14,653 nucleotides of DNA from Bifidobacterium breve. Its GTDB lineage: Bacteria > Actinomycetota > Actinomycetes > Mycobacteriales > Mycobacteriaceae. Shown in pieces: positions 5,766-12,155 of this stretch; the first letter of the stretch is position 1, and each line of letters starts with the position of its first letter. The notes under the pieces are model-generated. The model ran no database searches. It was not told where the DNA came from and saw nothing but the letters and a program-made list of their open reading frames with translations. The stretch spans positions 1-14,653 of the forward strand of contig CAMCWJ010000034.1 of the NCBI GenBank assembly GCA_945882475.1. Reading direction: 5' to 3'. The position numbers and the translations under genes are program-made.

Positions 5766-6926
5766 TCACAATCCCAAACTGCGCCCGACGATTTCCTTCA
5801 TGATCTCGGTGGTGCCCCCATAGATCGTCTGCACCCGGGCGTCGAGGAACGCCCGTGCCACGTTGTATTCCCGCATATAGCCGTAGCCGCCGTGCAGTTG
5901 CAGGCACCGGTCGACCAATCGGACCTGGGCCTCGGTTGTCCACCACTTCGCCATTGCGGCCTGCTCGGCGGTCAACTTTTCGTCGAGATGCAACCGAATG
6001 AATTCATCGACCATGATGCGTACCGCGGTGGCCTCGGTAGCCAATTCGGCCAGCACGAAACGAGTGTTCTGGAACGATCCGATCGGTTTGCCGAACGCCT
6101 TGCGTTCCTTGACGTAGGAAATGGTGTCCTCAAGCACCGACTCCATTGCAGCGGCTGCCATAACGGCCAGCGATATGCGCTCCTGCGGCAGGTTCTGCAT
6201 GAGGTAGATGAAGCCCATGCCCTCCTCGCCGATCAGGTTCTCGGCAGGCACGCGCACGTCGGTGAACGAGAGTTCCGCGGTGTCCTGCGCGTCCAGGCCG
6301 ACCTTGTCCAGATGCCGACCGCGCTCGAACCCGGCCATTCCGCGTTCGACGGCGAGCAGGGAGAAGCCGTGCGCTCCCTTGTCCGGGTCGGTCTGAGCCA
6401 CCACGATCACCAGGTCGGCATTGATGCCGTTGGTGATGAACGTCTTGGATCCGTTGAGGACGTAGTGGTCACCCTGCCTGACCGCGCGGGTCTTGATGCC
6501 CTGCAGGTCGCTGCCGGTGCCGGGTTCGGTCATCGCGATGGCCGTGATCATCTCGCCGGTGGCGAACTGCGGCAGCCAGCGCTCCTTCTGTTCCCTGGTC
6601 GTCAGGTTCAACAGGTACGGCGCGATGACGTCGTTGTGCAGGGCGAACCCCAGTCCGCTGTACCGGCCGGCCACCGTCTCCTCGCAGACGATCGTGTTGT
6701 AGCGGAAGTCCGGGTTGCCGCCGCCGCCGTACTCCTCCGGCACGGCCATGCTCAGGAAGCCCTGCTTGCCGGCCTCCAGCCACACCCCGCGGTCGACGAT
6801 CTTGTCCTTCTCCCACTGGTCGTGGTACGGCGCAACGTGCTTGTCGAGGAACGCCCGGTAAGACTCCCGGAACAGCTCATGCTCGGGCTCGAACAGGGTG
6901 CGGGAGTAGTTGACGGCCTTGCCCAC
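5766..6926 (-). CDS. fadE20: Acyl-CoA dehydrogenase, FadE20-like (long-chain/isovaleryl type active site)
   Basis: This complete 386-residue FAD acyl-CoA dehydrogenase introduces the alpha,beta double bond in acyl-CoA oxidation. The family motifs are present: AMTEPGTGSDLQGIKT (about 131-146, FAD/substrate loop), NGSKTFITNG (158-167), RKAFGKPIGSFQ (275-286), QLHGGYGYMREY (343-354) and a terminal IYGGTTEIMKEIVGR (368-382). The usual medium-chain catalytic Glu (YEGT) is Gly here. As in long-chain and isovaleryl-CoA dehydrogenases, the base is probably Glu249 in LPQER. The GTG start at 6926 has GGAGGTC (6935-6941) 8 nt upstream. It lies 114 bp after hflX and 180 bp before the LGFP gene and, given the palindrome at 6998-7015, probably has its own promoter. 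The fadE20 name rests on position and similarity to Rv2724c; the substrate is unknown. Confidence 0.92.
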   Translation of the reverse strand: MGKAVNYSRTLFEPEHELFRESYRAFLDKHVAPYHDQWEKDKIVDRGVWLEAGKQGFLSMAVPEEYGGGGNPDFRYNTIVCEETVAGRYSGLGFALHNDVIAPYLLNLTTREQKERWLPQFATGEMITAIAMTEPGTGSDLQGIKTRAVRQGDHYVLNGSKTFITNGINADLVIVVAQTDPDKGAHGFSLLAVERGMAGFERGRHLDKVGLDAQDTAELSFTDVRVPAENLIGEEGMGFIYLMQNLPQERISLAVMAAAAMESVLEDTISYVKERKAFGKPIGSFQNTRFVLAELATEATAVRIMVDEFIRLHLDEKLTAEQAAMAKWWTTEAQVRLVDRCLQLHGGYGYMREYNVARAFLDARVQTIYGGTTEIMKEIVGRSLGL

Positions 6927-6990
6927 GATTGTTTGACCTCCGGAAGTGGCGCACTGAACGGAAAAAGTAACTGCGCGGTTGTGGCTTTCG

Positions 6991-6996
6991 AGAATA
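6991..6996 (-). promoter_or_regulatory. predicted -10 element of fadE20
   Basis: On the minus strand this reads TATTCT, a TANNNT match, directly next to the palindrome at 6998-7015, which would occupy the -10/-35 spacer. A start near 6984 would leave a leader of about 58 nt. No clear -35 is seen. Confidence 0.4.
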
Positions 6997-6997
6997 G

Positions 6998-7015
6998 ACC
7001 AACCGAATGGTTGGT
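6998..7015. promoter_or_regulatory. perfect 18-bp palindrome, likely operator (TetR-type) upstream of fadE20
   Basis: ACCAACCGAATGGTTGGT is a perfect inverted repeat (7-bp arms, 4-bp centre), 72 bp upstream of the fadE20 GTG and abutting a TANNNT -10. Size and symmetry fit a dimeric TetR-family repressor, the usual regulators of fatty-acid catabolic genes in actinobacteria. No regulator gene is adjacent, so it would act in trans. It does not match the KstR motif as I remember it. Confidence 0.5.
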
Positions 7016-7040
7016 TGCGAGTCCCCGGGGCGCCCGCACG

Positions 7041-8456
7041 CTAGGGCGTGGCGTACCCACGCAGAGTTGCCGCCAGGGCCGCAGGGACGCGGCCCTTGAC
7101 TCGGGTGCCGTGCTCGGTGTGCTCGGTGGCGTCGACCTGACCGTCGTTGTGCAACCGGGCGACCAGGTCACCTCGGTCGTAGGGAATCGTCACGTCGACG
7201 GCGACCTCGCGGGGTTCGACCAGTTCACCCAGCCGGGTGCGCAGCCGATCCAGGCCCTCTCCGGTGTGCGCCGAGACAAAGACCGCACCTGTCAGAGCCC
7301 TGCGCAACTGCGCCAGCATCAGATCCGATGCGGCATCGATCTTGTTGACCACCAACAACTCCGGAGCCGGTGCGGCGTGGTGATCGTTCTGCACCTCGCG
7401 CAGGACCTGACGTACCGCCTCGATCTGGGCAAGCGGGTTGGCGTCGGAGCCGTCGACAACGTGCACCAGCAGGTCGGCGTCGACGACCTCCTCCAAGGTC
7501 GACCGGAACGCCTCGACGAGTTGGGTCGGCAGATGCCGGACGAATCCGACGGTGTCGGTGAGGACCACCGGCCTACCGTCGTCGAACTGCCCACGGCGCG
7601 TGGTGGGTTCGAGCGTGGCGAACAAGGCGTCCTGCACCAGCACCCCGGCGCCGGTCAAGGCGTTGAGCAGGCTCGACTTCCCGGCGTTGGTGTAGCCCAC
7701 GATCGCGATCGACGGCACCTCGCTGTGCCGCCGGCGGCTGCGCTGGGTGTCGCGGACCTGCTTCATCTCCTTGATGTCGCGGCGCAACCGCGACATCCGC
7801 TCGCGGATCCGCCGGCGGTCGGTCTCGATCTTGGTCTCGCCGGGCCCGCGGGTGCCGACCCCGCCGCCACTGCCGCCGGCACCGCCGCCCTGCCGGGACA
7901 TCGACTCTCCCCAGCCGCGCAGGCGCGGCAGCATGTACTGCATCTGGGCCAGTTCCACCTGCGCCTTGCCTTCCCGGCTGGTGGCGTGCTGGGCGAAGAT
8001 GTCCAGGATCAGCGCGGTGCGGTCGACGACCTTGACCTTGACCACCTTCTCCAGCGCGTTGAGCTGCGCCGGGCTCAGTTCGCCGTCGCAGATGACGGTG
8101 TCAGCCCCGGTAGCGACCACGACCTGACGCAGCTCCACGGCCTTTCCCGAGCCGATGTAGGTGGCCGGGTCGGGCTTGTCCCGGCGCTGGATCAGACCCT
8201 CGAGCACCTCTGAACCGGCGGTCTCGGCCAACGCCGCGAGTTCGGCCAGACTGGCTTCGGCGTCCGCGGCGCTGCCCTCCATCCAGACCCCCACCAGCAC
8301 CACCCGTTCCAGGCGCAGTTGGCGGTACTCGACCTCGGTGACGTCAGCGAGTTCAGTAGAAAGCCCCGCCACCCGCCGTAACGCGACGCGATCCTCAAGC
8401 GCGAGTTCGCCGACGCTGGGGTCGGCGTTGGCGGCGGTCGCATCGAAATCAGTCAT
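7041..8456 (-). CDS. hflX: HflX, ribosome-associated GTPase
   Basis: HflX binds the 50S subunit and splits stalled ribosomes; in mycobacteria it has been linked to macrolide/lincosamide tolerance. The 471-residue protein has the N-terminal HflX domain (about 45-180, with ATYIGSGKAVEL and VICDGELSPAQLNALE), the glycine-rich GWGESMSRQGGG to GTRGPGETKIETDRRRI segment (about 181-217), then the G domain. G1 is GYTNAGKSS (254-262), G3 DTVGF (301-305) and G4 NKID (371-374). A C-terminal segment follows. The N-terminus is extended relative to short bacterial forms, as is typical of actinobacteria. The ATG at 8454-8456 overlaps the dapF stop by 4 bp (ATGA), and no strong ribosome site is seen, so translational coupling to dapF is likely. 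Confidence 0.96.
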   Translation of the reverse strand: MTDFDATAANADPSVGELALEDRVALRRVAGLSTELADVTEVEYRQLRLERVVLVGVWMEGSAADAEASLAELAALAETAGSEVLEGLIQRRDKPDPATYIGSGKAVELRQVVVATGADTVICDGELSPAQLNALEKVVKVKVVDRTALILDIFAQHATSREGKAQVELAQMQYMLPRLRGWGESMSRQGGGAGGSGGGVGTRGPGETKIETDRRRIRERMSRLRRDIKEMKQVRDTQRSRRRHSEVPSIAIVGYTNAGKSSLLNALTGAGVLVQDALFATLEPTTRRGQFDDGRPVVLTDTVGFVRHLPTQLVEAFRSTLEEVVDADLLVHVVDGSDANPLAQIEAVRQVLREVQNDHHAAPAPELLVVNKIDAASDLMLAQLRRALTGAVFVSAHTGEGLDRLRTRLGELVEPREVAVDVTIPYDRGDLVARLHNDGQVDATEHTEHGTRVKGRVPAALAATLRGYATP

Positions 8457-9361
8457 AGGCGCGCTTCGATGGTGTCACGCCCCGACGCCGTCGCGCACTG
8501 GGCGGCCCACCATTCGTCGCTGATCTCGCCGCGGGCCACCAGCACCGACGGCCCTCGAAGGAAGCTGCTGGTGTCGGTGACCTGCACGCTGACCTCACCT
8601 CCGGGTACCCGGACCCCCAACGTGCCCGTTGGAGTGCCCTGATGGTTCAGCGCGGCGAATACCGCCGCCACCGTCCCCGTTCCGCAGGAGCGCGTCTCGC
8701 CGACCCCCCGTTCGTGCACCCGCATGCAGATCGTCCCGCCGGCGGGGGCGGTCAGCACCTCGACGTTGACTCCCTGCGGGAACTGCCCGGGGTCGAACGC
8801 GACGGGCCCGCCGACGTCGAGCGCGGCCAGGTCGGCCTCGGTCAGTTCGGGGTCGAGGCAGGCCAGGTGCGGGTTCCCCACATCGACGCCCACACCGGTG
8901 AAACGCCGGCCGCCCACCATCGCGGTGCCGATGCCGAGCCGGGTCACCCGACCCATCTCCACGGTGACATCCGCGGTGAGGTCATCGGCCCGGTGCACGA
9001 CGACCGGTCGCGGTCCGGCGAGTGACCCGACCACGAACTCGTCGCGCTGCTCCAATCCGCTGGTCCGCAGGTAGTGAGCGAAGACCCGGACGCCGTTGCC
9101 GCACATCTGGGCCGCGGAACCGTCGGCGTTGCGGTAGTCCATGAACCAGTCGCCGGCAGCTAAGCCTTCGGGAAGCCGCTCCAGCACGCCGACGTCGACA
9201 GCGGCCCCGGCCGTGGTGACGCGCAGCACGCCATCAGCCCCCAGTCCGCGCCGACGGTCGCACAGCGCGGCCACCGCACCCGGCGCCACATTGAGCTCTG
9301 CGGCCAGGTCGAGCAGCACCACGAAATCGTTTTGGGTGCCGTGGCCCTTGGCGAAAATCAT
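8453..9361 (-). CDS. dapF: DapF, diaminopimelate epimerase
   Basis: DapF is a PLP-independent racemase that converts LL- to meso-diaminopimelate, the precursor of lysine and of the mycobacterial peptidoglycan cross-link. The 302-residue protein carries both catalytic cysteines in their motifs: Cys87 in NADGSAAQMCGNGVR and Cys226 in GETRSCGTGTVA. It also has the N-terminal KGHGTQNDFVV and GLGADGVL motifs and the VGNPHLAC segment. Its length is a little above the usual 275-290. The ATG at 9359-9361 is chosen because MIFAKGHGTQNDF is the family N-terminus; a weak AAGGGG lies 8 nt upstream. It lies 60 bp after miaA, and its stop overlaps the hflX start. No features appear in the 60-bp gap beyond a tRNA T-arm lookalike that I rejected. 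Confidence 0.97.
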   Translation of the reverse strand: MIFAKGHGTQNDFVVLLDLAAELNVAPGAVAALCDRRRGLGADGVLRVTTAGAAVDVGVLERLPEGLAAGDWFMDYRNADGSAAQMCGNGVRVFAHYLRTSGLEQRDEFVVGSLAGPRPVVVHRADDLTADVTVEMGRVTRLGIGTAMVGGRRFTGVGVDVGNPHLACLDPELTEADLAALDVGGPVAFDPGQFPQGVNVEVLTAPAGGTICMRVHERGVGETRSCGTGTVAAVFAALNHQGTPTGTLGVRVPGGEVSVQVTDTSSFLRGPSVLVARGEISDEWWAAQCATASGRDTIEARL

Positions 9362-9421
9362 CTGAACCGCCCCTTGACCGAGGCACAGCCTTCGTCAACG
9401 TCGCCGGTTCGAATCACCAGC

Positions 9422-10336
9422 TCAGGATACGTGACGCCAGTGCGCCAATATCTCGTCGAGTAGTCCGTCCGTGGAGCCGTCCAGCCAGCGGATGCGCCCA
9501 TCGCGGCGAAACCACGAACGCTGCCGACGCACGTACCGACGCGTGCCGATGAACGTCAGCTCGCGGGCCTGAGCAAGGGCGGCCGCGGATGCCTCGGCAT
9601 CCAAAGCCTCGAGCACCTGTGCGTAGCCCAGGGCGCGGGCAGCCGTGACACCGGAGCGAAGGCCACGATTCACCAAGACGCGCACTTCATCAACCAGGCC
9701 GGCGTCGAACATGGCGTCCGTGCGCTTTCGCAATCTGGCATCGAGAGTCGCTGTGTCCCAATCAACTCCGACGATCGCCGCGCCCCACCGCGGCGGCCCG
9801 ATCCGCGGTGCCGAGGCGGCGAATGGCTGACCGGTCAGTTCGATCACTTCCAGCGCGCGCACGATCCGGCGGCCGTCGGTGGGCAAAATCGCTGCGGCCG
9901 CGACCGGATCCCGGCCGAGAAGTTCGGAATGCAGTGCGGCCGTTCCGATGTCAGCAAGGCGTGCTTCCCAACGAGCCCGCACATCGGAGTCGGTTGCCGG
10001 GAATTCCCAATCGTCAAGCAGTGCTTGGACGTACATCATCGACCCGCCGACGATGATCGGCACCGCCCCGCGGGCGGCGGTGGCTTCGACATCGGCGACG
10101 GCAGCCTGTTGATAGCGCGCGACGGTAGCCGTCTCGGTGACGTCGAGGACGTCGAGTTGATGATGCGGGACGCCGCGCCGGGCGGCCAGATCGACTTTGG
10201 CGGTGCCGATATCCATCCCGCGGTACTGCTGCATGGCGTCGGCATTGACGATCTCACCGCCGAGTCGTTCGGCGACCTCCAGTGCCACCTGCGACTTACC
10301 CGTCCCGGTGGGACCGATGATCGCGATCGGCCTCAC
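9422..10336 (-). CDS. miaA: MiaA, tRNA dimethylallyltransferase
   Basis: MiaA transfers the dimethylallyl group to N6 of A37 in tRNAs reading UNN codons, giving i6A, the substrate of MiaB, whose gene ends this window. The 304-residue protein has the P-loop GPTGTGKS (8-15), the family signature NADAMQQYRGMDIGTAK (31-47, with catalytic Asp33), GGSMMYVQALLDDWEFP (about 97-113) and the basic GTRRYVRRQRSWFRRD near the C-terminus. The GTG at 10334-10336 overlaps the TGA of the upstream gene (GTGA), so it is probably translated by coupling. dapF follows after 60 bp. miaA-hflX linkage is also known from enterobacteria. Confidence 0.97.
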   Translation of the reverse strand: MRPIAIIGPTGTGKSQVALEVAERLGGEIVNADAMQQYRGMDIGTAKVDLAARRGVPHHQLDVLDVTETATVARYQQAAVADVEATAARGAVPIIVGGSMMYVQALLDDWEFPATDSDVRARWEARLADIGTAALHSELLGRDPVAAAAILPTDGRRIVRALEVIELTGQPFAASAPRIGPPRWGAAIVGVDWDTATLDARLRKRTDAMFDAGLVDEVRVLVNRGLRSGVTAARALGYAQVLEALDAEASAAALAQARELTFIGTRRYVRRQRSWFRRDGRIRWLDGSTDGLLDEILAHWRHVS

Positions 10337-11046
10337 GCCGTCGATTCCCCCGGCTCCCAGCGGCCCACGAAATACCCGACGCCGTAGGGGGCTCCGCGGG
10401 CGAATTGGGTTGCGCTGCTTCGACCTTGCTCGGTCAGCCCGGCAAGCACCTGGTAGGCAACCCGCCCGATGATCGCGTCCGGCAACCGGGTCAACGCTGC
10501 GGCGTCACCGGCCGCCAGCGCGTCATCGAGCACCGACTGTGCCGCCTCGGCCTCGGGATCGAAGCCGCCGGGGGCCGCCGCCGTCAGCGTGTTGAAACCG
10601 TCGGCGACCACCAGTACGCCGATGTCCTCCGGCCGCGCATCGATATCGGCACGCAGTTCCCGCCCCAGTTCCACGGCGTCCGCGCCATCGAGGGCGCTGT
10701 CATAGACCCGTACCTGGACGCGGGCATCCCGATTGGCCTGGCCCCGAAGCCACCCGGCGATCAGCGCGCACAGTGGCAGCGGGGCCAGTGCAACCGGCGC
10801 CCCGGGCGCGTCCGGGGCTAGCGTCACCGGCACATCCACGCCGTACCCGGCGAAGGTGCCGCGGGTATCCGGGTCGAAGACCTGCGTAGCCGGTCCCGCC
10901 CCAATCGCGATCCAGCAATCCGGAAGTCCGGCCGCAACCGCGATCGCGGCATCGCGGAAGACAGCGACCTCGTCGGCCGCCGCACCGGCAAGTTCGGGCA
11001 CCAGAACCGGAGCAGACGGGGTTAGTGCGATGGCTGCGAACACCAC
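10333..11046 (-). CDS. Rv2728c-like protein, class III extradiol dioxygenase (LigB)-like fold
   Basis: This 237-residue Ala-rich protein of unknown function occupies the place of M. tuberculosis Rv2728c. The N-terminus AIALTPSAPVLVPELAG and the later GVLVVADGFNTLTAAAPGGFDPEAEAAQSVLDDAL recall the class III extradiol dioxygenase/LigB-MEMO1 fold. There the first metal ligand is usually a His after a proline (PHPP-type); here it reads TPSAPV, and no obvious replacement His is nearby, so catalysis is doubtful. It ends GAPYGVGYFVGRW. No membrane segment or signal peptide. Two adjacent GTG codons (11046, 11043) can serve as start; no strong ribosome site precedes them. It lies 18 bp after the transporter gene and overlaps miaA by 4 bp, so it is firmly inside the operon. 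Fold assignment is from motif resemblance only. Confidence 0.75.
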   Translation of the reverse strand: MVFAAIALTPSAPVLVPELAGAAADEVAVFRDAAIAVAAGLPDCWIAIGAGPATQVFDPDTRGTFAGYGVDVPVTLAPDAPGAPVALAPLPLCALIAGWLRGQANRDARVQVRVYDSALDGADAVELGRELRADIDARPEDIGVLVVADGFNTLTAAAPGGFDPEAEAAQSVLDDALAAGDAAALTRLPDAIIGRVAYQVLAGLTEQGRSSATQFARGAPYGVGYFVGRWEPGESTA

Positions 11047-11064
11047 CCCAACGCTAGCCGCTGC

Positions 11065-11946
11065 TTACCTTGCTCCAGCGCCGAGGGCGCTGGCGGATCC
11101 GGCCTCGCTGCGGGCCAGTGCCGCAGTGGCGATCACCAACGTCACGACCGCCGCGATGAGCGCCACCCATCCGTCTTCGCCGGGCCGCACCGTCTCCCCC
11201 AGAACAACCATGCCCAGCGCGGAGGCGACGAGCGGCTCGGTCACCGTCATTGCCGGCAACGAGGCGGCCAGCGAACCTGCCCGGAACGAGAACTGCTGCC
11301 AGGCAGTGGCGGCGACGGCTACCGCGGCCCAGATGTAAAACTCCGGCATGGCCAGCACCGCCCACAAGCCGCGACCGAGCTGGTCGACTAGCCCCTTGGT
11401 CAGCACCGCGAACACGCCCCACAGCGATCCGGACACCACACCCAGCAGCACCGCCGCGACCGGTCGGCCGGCCCACACCCGGGCACCCACCACGCACAGT
11501 GCCAAGGCCGGTGCCATCACTGCGATCACCGCGGTCCAGACCTGCAGTGCGCCGCGGGACTGCCCGGCGGTCGGGTTGCCGACGGTGACGATCACCGCCA
11601 CCGCCACCGCCAGCATCACCGCCCACATCCACTGGGTGCGACCGACGGGGTTGCCGGTGAGTCGGGCGTTGATGAGAAGAGTGAAAAGCAGTGCTGTCAC
11701 CAGTAGCGACTGCACCAACAACACCGATCCAAAACCCAGGGCGGCGGCCTGAAGTCCGAATCCCAACGCCGAAACGGCGCTACCCATCCACCATTGGCGG
11801 TCCCTCAACAGCCGGACGAACAACTCGAGATGTCCCACCGGTTCCGCGGTGACCTCGTGCGCCGAGCGGTGGTGGATCACCTCGCCGATGGCGATGAAGA
11901 ACGCGGCGCCGAGTGCCAGCAGGATCGCGATATCAGTCTTCGCCAT
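11065..11946 (-). CDS. DMT-superfamily (EamA-like) membrane transporter, Rv2729c-like
   Basis: The 293-residue protein has about nine or ten hydrophobic segments, roughly at 5-23, 55-73, 75-95, 106-123, 134-155, 162-182, 192-213, 226-250 and 257-279. The internal two-fold pattern and the late LPAMTVTEPLVASALGMVVLGETV stretch are typical of drug/metabolite transporters of the EamA type. An unusual IGEVIHHRSAHEV (about 20-32) follows the first helix. The substrate is unknown. I place the start at ATG 11946 because GGAGG lies 9 nt upstream; an ATG two codons earlier (11952) is only 3 nt from that site. The open frame runs further, to 12150, without support. It heads the minus-strand series (Rv2728c-like gene 18 bp later) and is divergent from the DUF349 gene across about 210 bp. 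Confidence 0.85.
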   Translation of the reverse strand: MAKTDIAILLALGAAFFIAIGEVIHHRSAHEVTAEPVGHLELFVRLLRDRQWWMGSAVSALGFGLQAAALGFGSVLLVQSLLVTALLFTLLINARLTGNPVGRTQWMWAVMLAVAVAVIVTVGNPTAGQSRGALQVWTAVIAVMAPALALCVVGARVWAGRPVAAVLLGVVSGSLWGVFAVLTKGLVDQLGRGLWAVLAMPEFYIWAAVAVAATAWQQFSFRAGSLAASLPAMTVTEPLVASALGMVVLGETVRPGEDGWVALIAAVVTLVIATAALARSEAGSASALGAGAR

Positions 11947-12057
11947 GCCCATACGCCTCCGATCATCGTCAGCGTGCCCGGCGGGCGCGGTCCCGGGCAA
12001 GTCCGTTACCCCCAACCCGCGCCCATCGCTGCCCGGGAACTGGTTCAATACCCAAGA

Positions 12058-12081
12058 GGCTGGCCGAGAACAAGGCCAGCC
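12058..12081 (+). promoter_or_regulatory. perfect 8-bp stem-loop upstream of the DUF349 gene
   Basis: GGCTGGCC (12058-12065) and GGCCAGCC (12074-12081) form a perfect inverted repeat around the A-rich 8-nt loop GAGAACAA, about 75 nt before the DUF349 ATG in the divergent gap. No T-run follows on either strand, which argues against a simple terminator. A structured leader, an operator or a bidirectional termination site are the options. Confidence 0.45.
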
Positions 12082-12096
12082 GGGTGCAGCAATGGC

Positions 12097-12111
12097 GCCG
12101 CTTTGCGCGGC
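12097..12111 (+). promoter_or_regulatory. second, smaller stem-loop upstream of the DUF349 gene
   Basis: GCCGC (12097-12101) and GCGGC (12107-12111) can pair around TTTGC, 15 nt after the first hairpin. On its own it is weak, since short GC hairpins are common in this DNA. Confidence 0.25.
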
Positions 12112-12155
12112 AGGAGCGCGGCAGGACCGCGCGAAGGGCAGGTAAGGCACAGCCG

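Noticed and set aside
7023..7037. CCCCGGGG/GGGCGCCC palindromes after hflX as a terminator
   Set aside because: These are short overlapping GC palindromes without a T-run and are common by chance at this base composition.
5892..8213. Very long plus-strand open frame opposite fadE20 and hflX
   Set aside because: It is antisense to two clearly conserved genes, has no family motifs, and is expected from codon bias at high GC.
9406..9415. GGTTCGAATC resembling a tRNA T-arm in the miaA-dapF gap
   Set aside because: The flanks (GCCGG against CACCA) do not pair, there is no acceptor stem or anticodon arm, and the upstream bases belong to dapF. It is not a tRNA or an obvious attachment site.
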